Origin: an uncultured Bermanella sp.
Lineage (GTDB): Bacteria > Pseudomonadota > Gammaproteobacteria > Pseudomonadales > Oceanobacteraceae
DNA: 5,488 bases
NCBI GenBank assembly: GCA_913054445.1
Contig: CAJXIK010000144.1
Span: 1-5,488, forward strand
Reading direction: 5' to 3'
Positions 5,095-5,488 of the stretch are shown here, in pieces. The notes beneath the pieces were generated by a model that made no database searches, had not been told where the DNA came from, and saw only the letters and a program-made list of their open reading frames with translations. Each line of letters begins with the position of its first letter. The first letter of the stretch is position 1. The position numbers and the translations under genes were made by a program.

Positions 5095-5488
5095 GTGCTT
5101 GCGGCCAGATTGGCACTACGTACGAGTGCACCCCGTGCGCGATTGAGCCCCGTGCGCGATGAAGGCTTTTCGGCCACGGGGTGGCCTCTTACTGGCTTGT
5201 GATTGGCACTACGTACGAGCGCACCCCGAGCGCGACTGCGCCTTTTCGGCCACGGGGTGGCCTCCTACTGGCTTGTGATTGGCACTACGTACGAGTGCAC
5301 CCCGTGCGCGATGAAGGCTTTTCGGCCACGGGGTGGCCTCCTACCAGCCCTGTGCTTGCGGCCAGATTGGCACTAGGTACGAGTGCACCCCGTGCGCGAT
5401 GAAGGCTTTTCGGCCACGGGGTGGCCTCCTACCAGCCCTGTGCTTGCGGCCAGATTGGCACTAGGTACGAGTGCACCCCGTGCGCGAT
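5095..5488. repeat. Tandem BIME-like array of paired REP hairpins (runs off window end)
   Basis: Four full units and one partial unit, counted from ATTGGCAC: 5109-5201 (93 bp), 5202-5277 (76), 5278-5365 (88), 5366-5453 (88) and 5454-5488 (cut by the window). A stray copy of the unit tail (GTGCTTGCGGCCAG, 5095-5108) leads in. Units 3 and 4 differ at one base. Each unit holds a plus-strand element, GTACGAG then a TGCAC-CCC-GTGCG hairpin then CGAT (5120-5143, 5213-5236, 5289-5312, 5377-5400, 5465-5488). Each full unit also holds a related minus-strand element, GTAGGAG (GTAAGAG in unit 1) then GGCCAC-CCC-GTGGCC around its hairpin, then GAA (5169-5192, 5245-5268, 5321-5344, 5409-5432). The GTAG-type head plus hairpin is the REP design mobilised by RAYT (Y1) transposases, and the inverted pairing is that of a BIME. 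No transposase is in the window. Confidence 0.85.

Noticed and set aside
5181..5402. 73-codon plus-strand ORF in the repeat array
   Set aside because: It is an open frame through tandem repeats, with internally repeated low-complexity translation and no independent support.
5109..5488. CRISPR array
   Set aside because: Most of each 76-93 bp unit is conserved, with no unique spacers between short repeats; the hairpin pairs fit a REP/BIME array instead.
5109..5488. Integron attC or VCR-type cassette sites
   Set aside because: Units follow each other with no cassette genes between them, and I did not see paired RYYYAAC/GTTRRRY core sites.

Overview
The window carries a CbrA-CbrB carbon/nitrogen-balance two-component system with its satellites, all read from the minus strand. 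In transcription order these are a tandem repeat array upstream (about 5095-5488), a small membrane protein gene cbrX (5010-4828), the transporter-histidine kinase gene cbrA (4831-1874), the sigma-54 activator gene cbrB (1874-498), and a sequence with every hallmark of the CbrB-activated, Hfq/Crc-titrating small RNA CrcZ (about 299-1). This arrangement is typical of Pseudomonas and related Gammaproteobacteria (Pseudomonadales/Oceanospirillales-like). The genus cannot be fixed from the sequence. The protein-coding part is fairly GC-rich, whereas the sRNA region is AT-rich.

Region by region. The array at 5095-5488 has 76-93 bp units, each holding two related REP-like hairpins in opposite orientation (a BIME-type array), and it runs off the window edge. 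A short leader at 5011-5094 holds a candidate sigma-70 promoter whose -10 lies inside a perfect TGTTAC/GTAACA dyad. cbrX overlaps cbrA by ATGA, and cbrA overlaps cbrB by TAATG, so the three genes look like one translationally coupled operon. The 497 bp after cbrB contain no gene for a protein. They hold, in order, TGTTAC/GTAACA half-sites (candidate CbrB enhancer), a perfect IHF consensus, a near-perfect -24/-12 promoter, and a transcript with six A-rich (AAN)n motifs, several set in hairpin loops.

How it works together. From established Pseudomonas biology, CbrA (an SLC5-type transporter fused to a kinase) senses nutrient status and phosphorylates CbrB. CbrB with RNA polymerase-sigma54 then makes CrcZ, which soaks up Hfq/Crc and so relieves catabolite repression. 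Two further links are suggested by this sequence. The half-site seen at the crcZ enhancer recurs in the cbrX promoter (possible autoregulation). An A-rich Hfq-like site sits directly before the cbrB ribosome binding site (possible feedback from Hfq/Crc onto CbrB). Both are inferences that need experiment.
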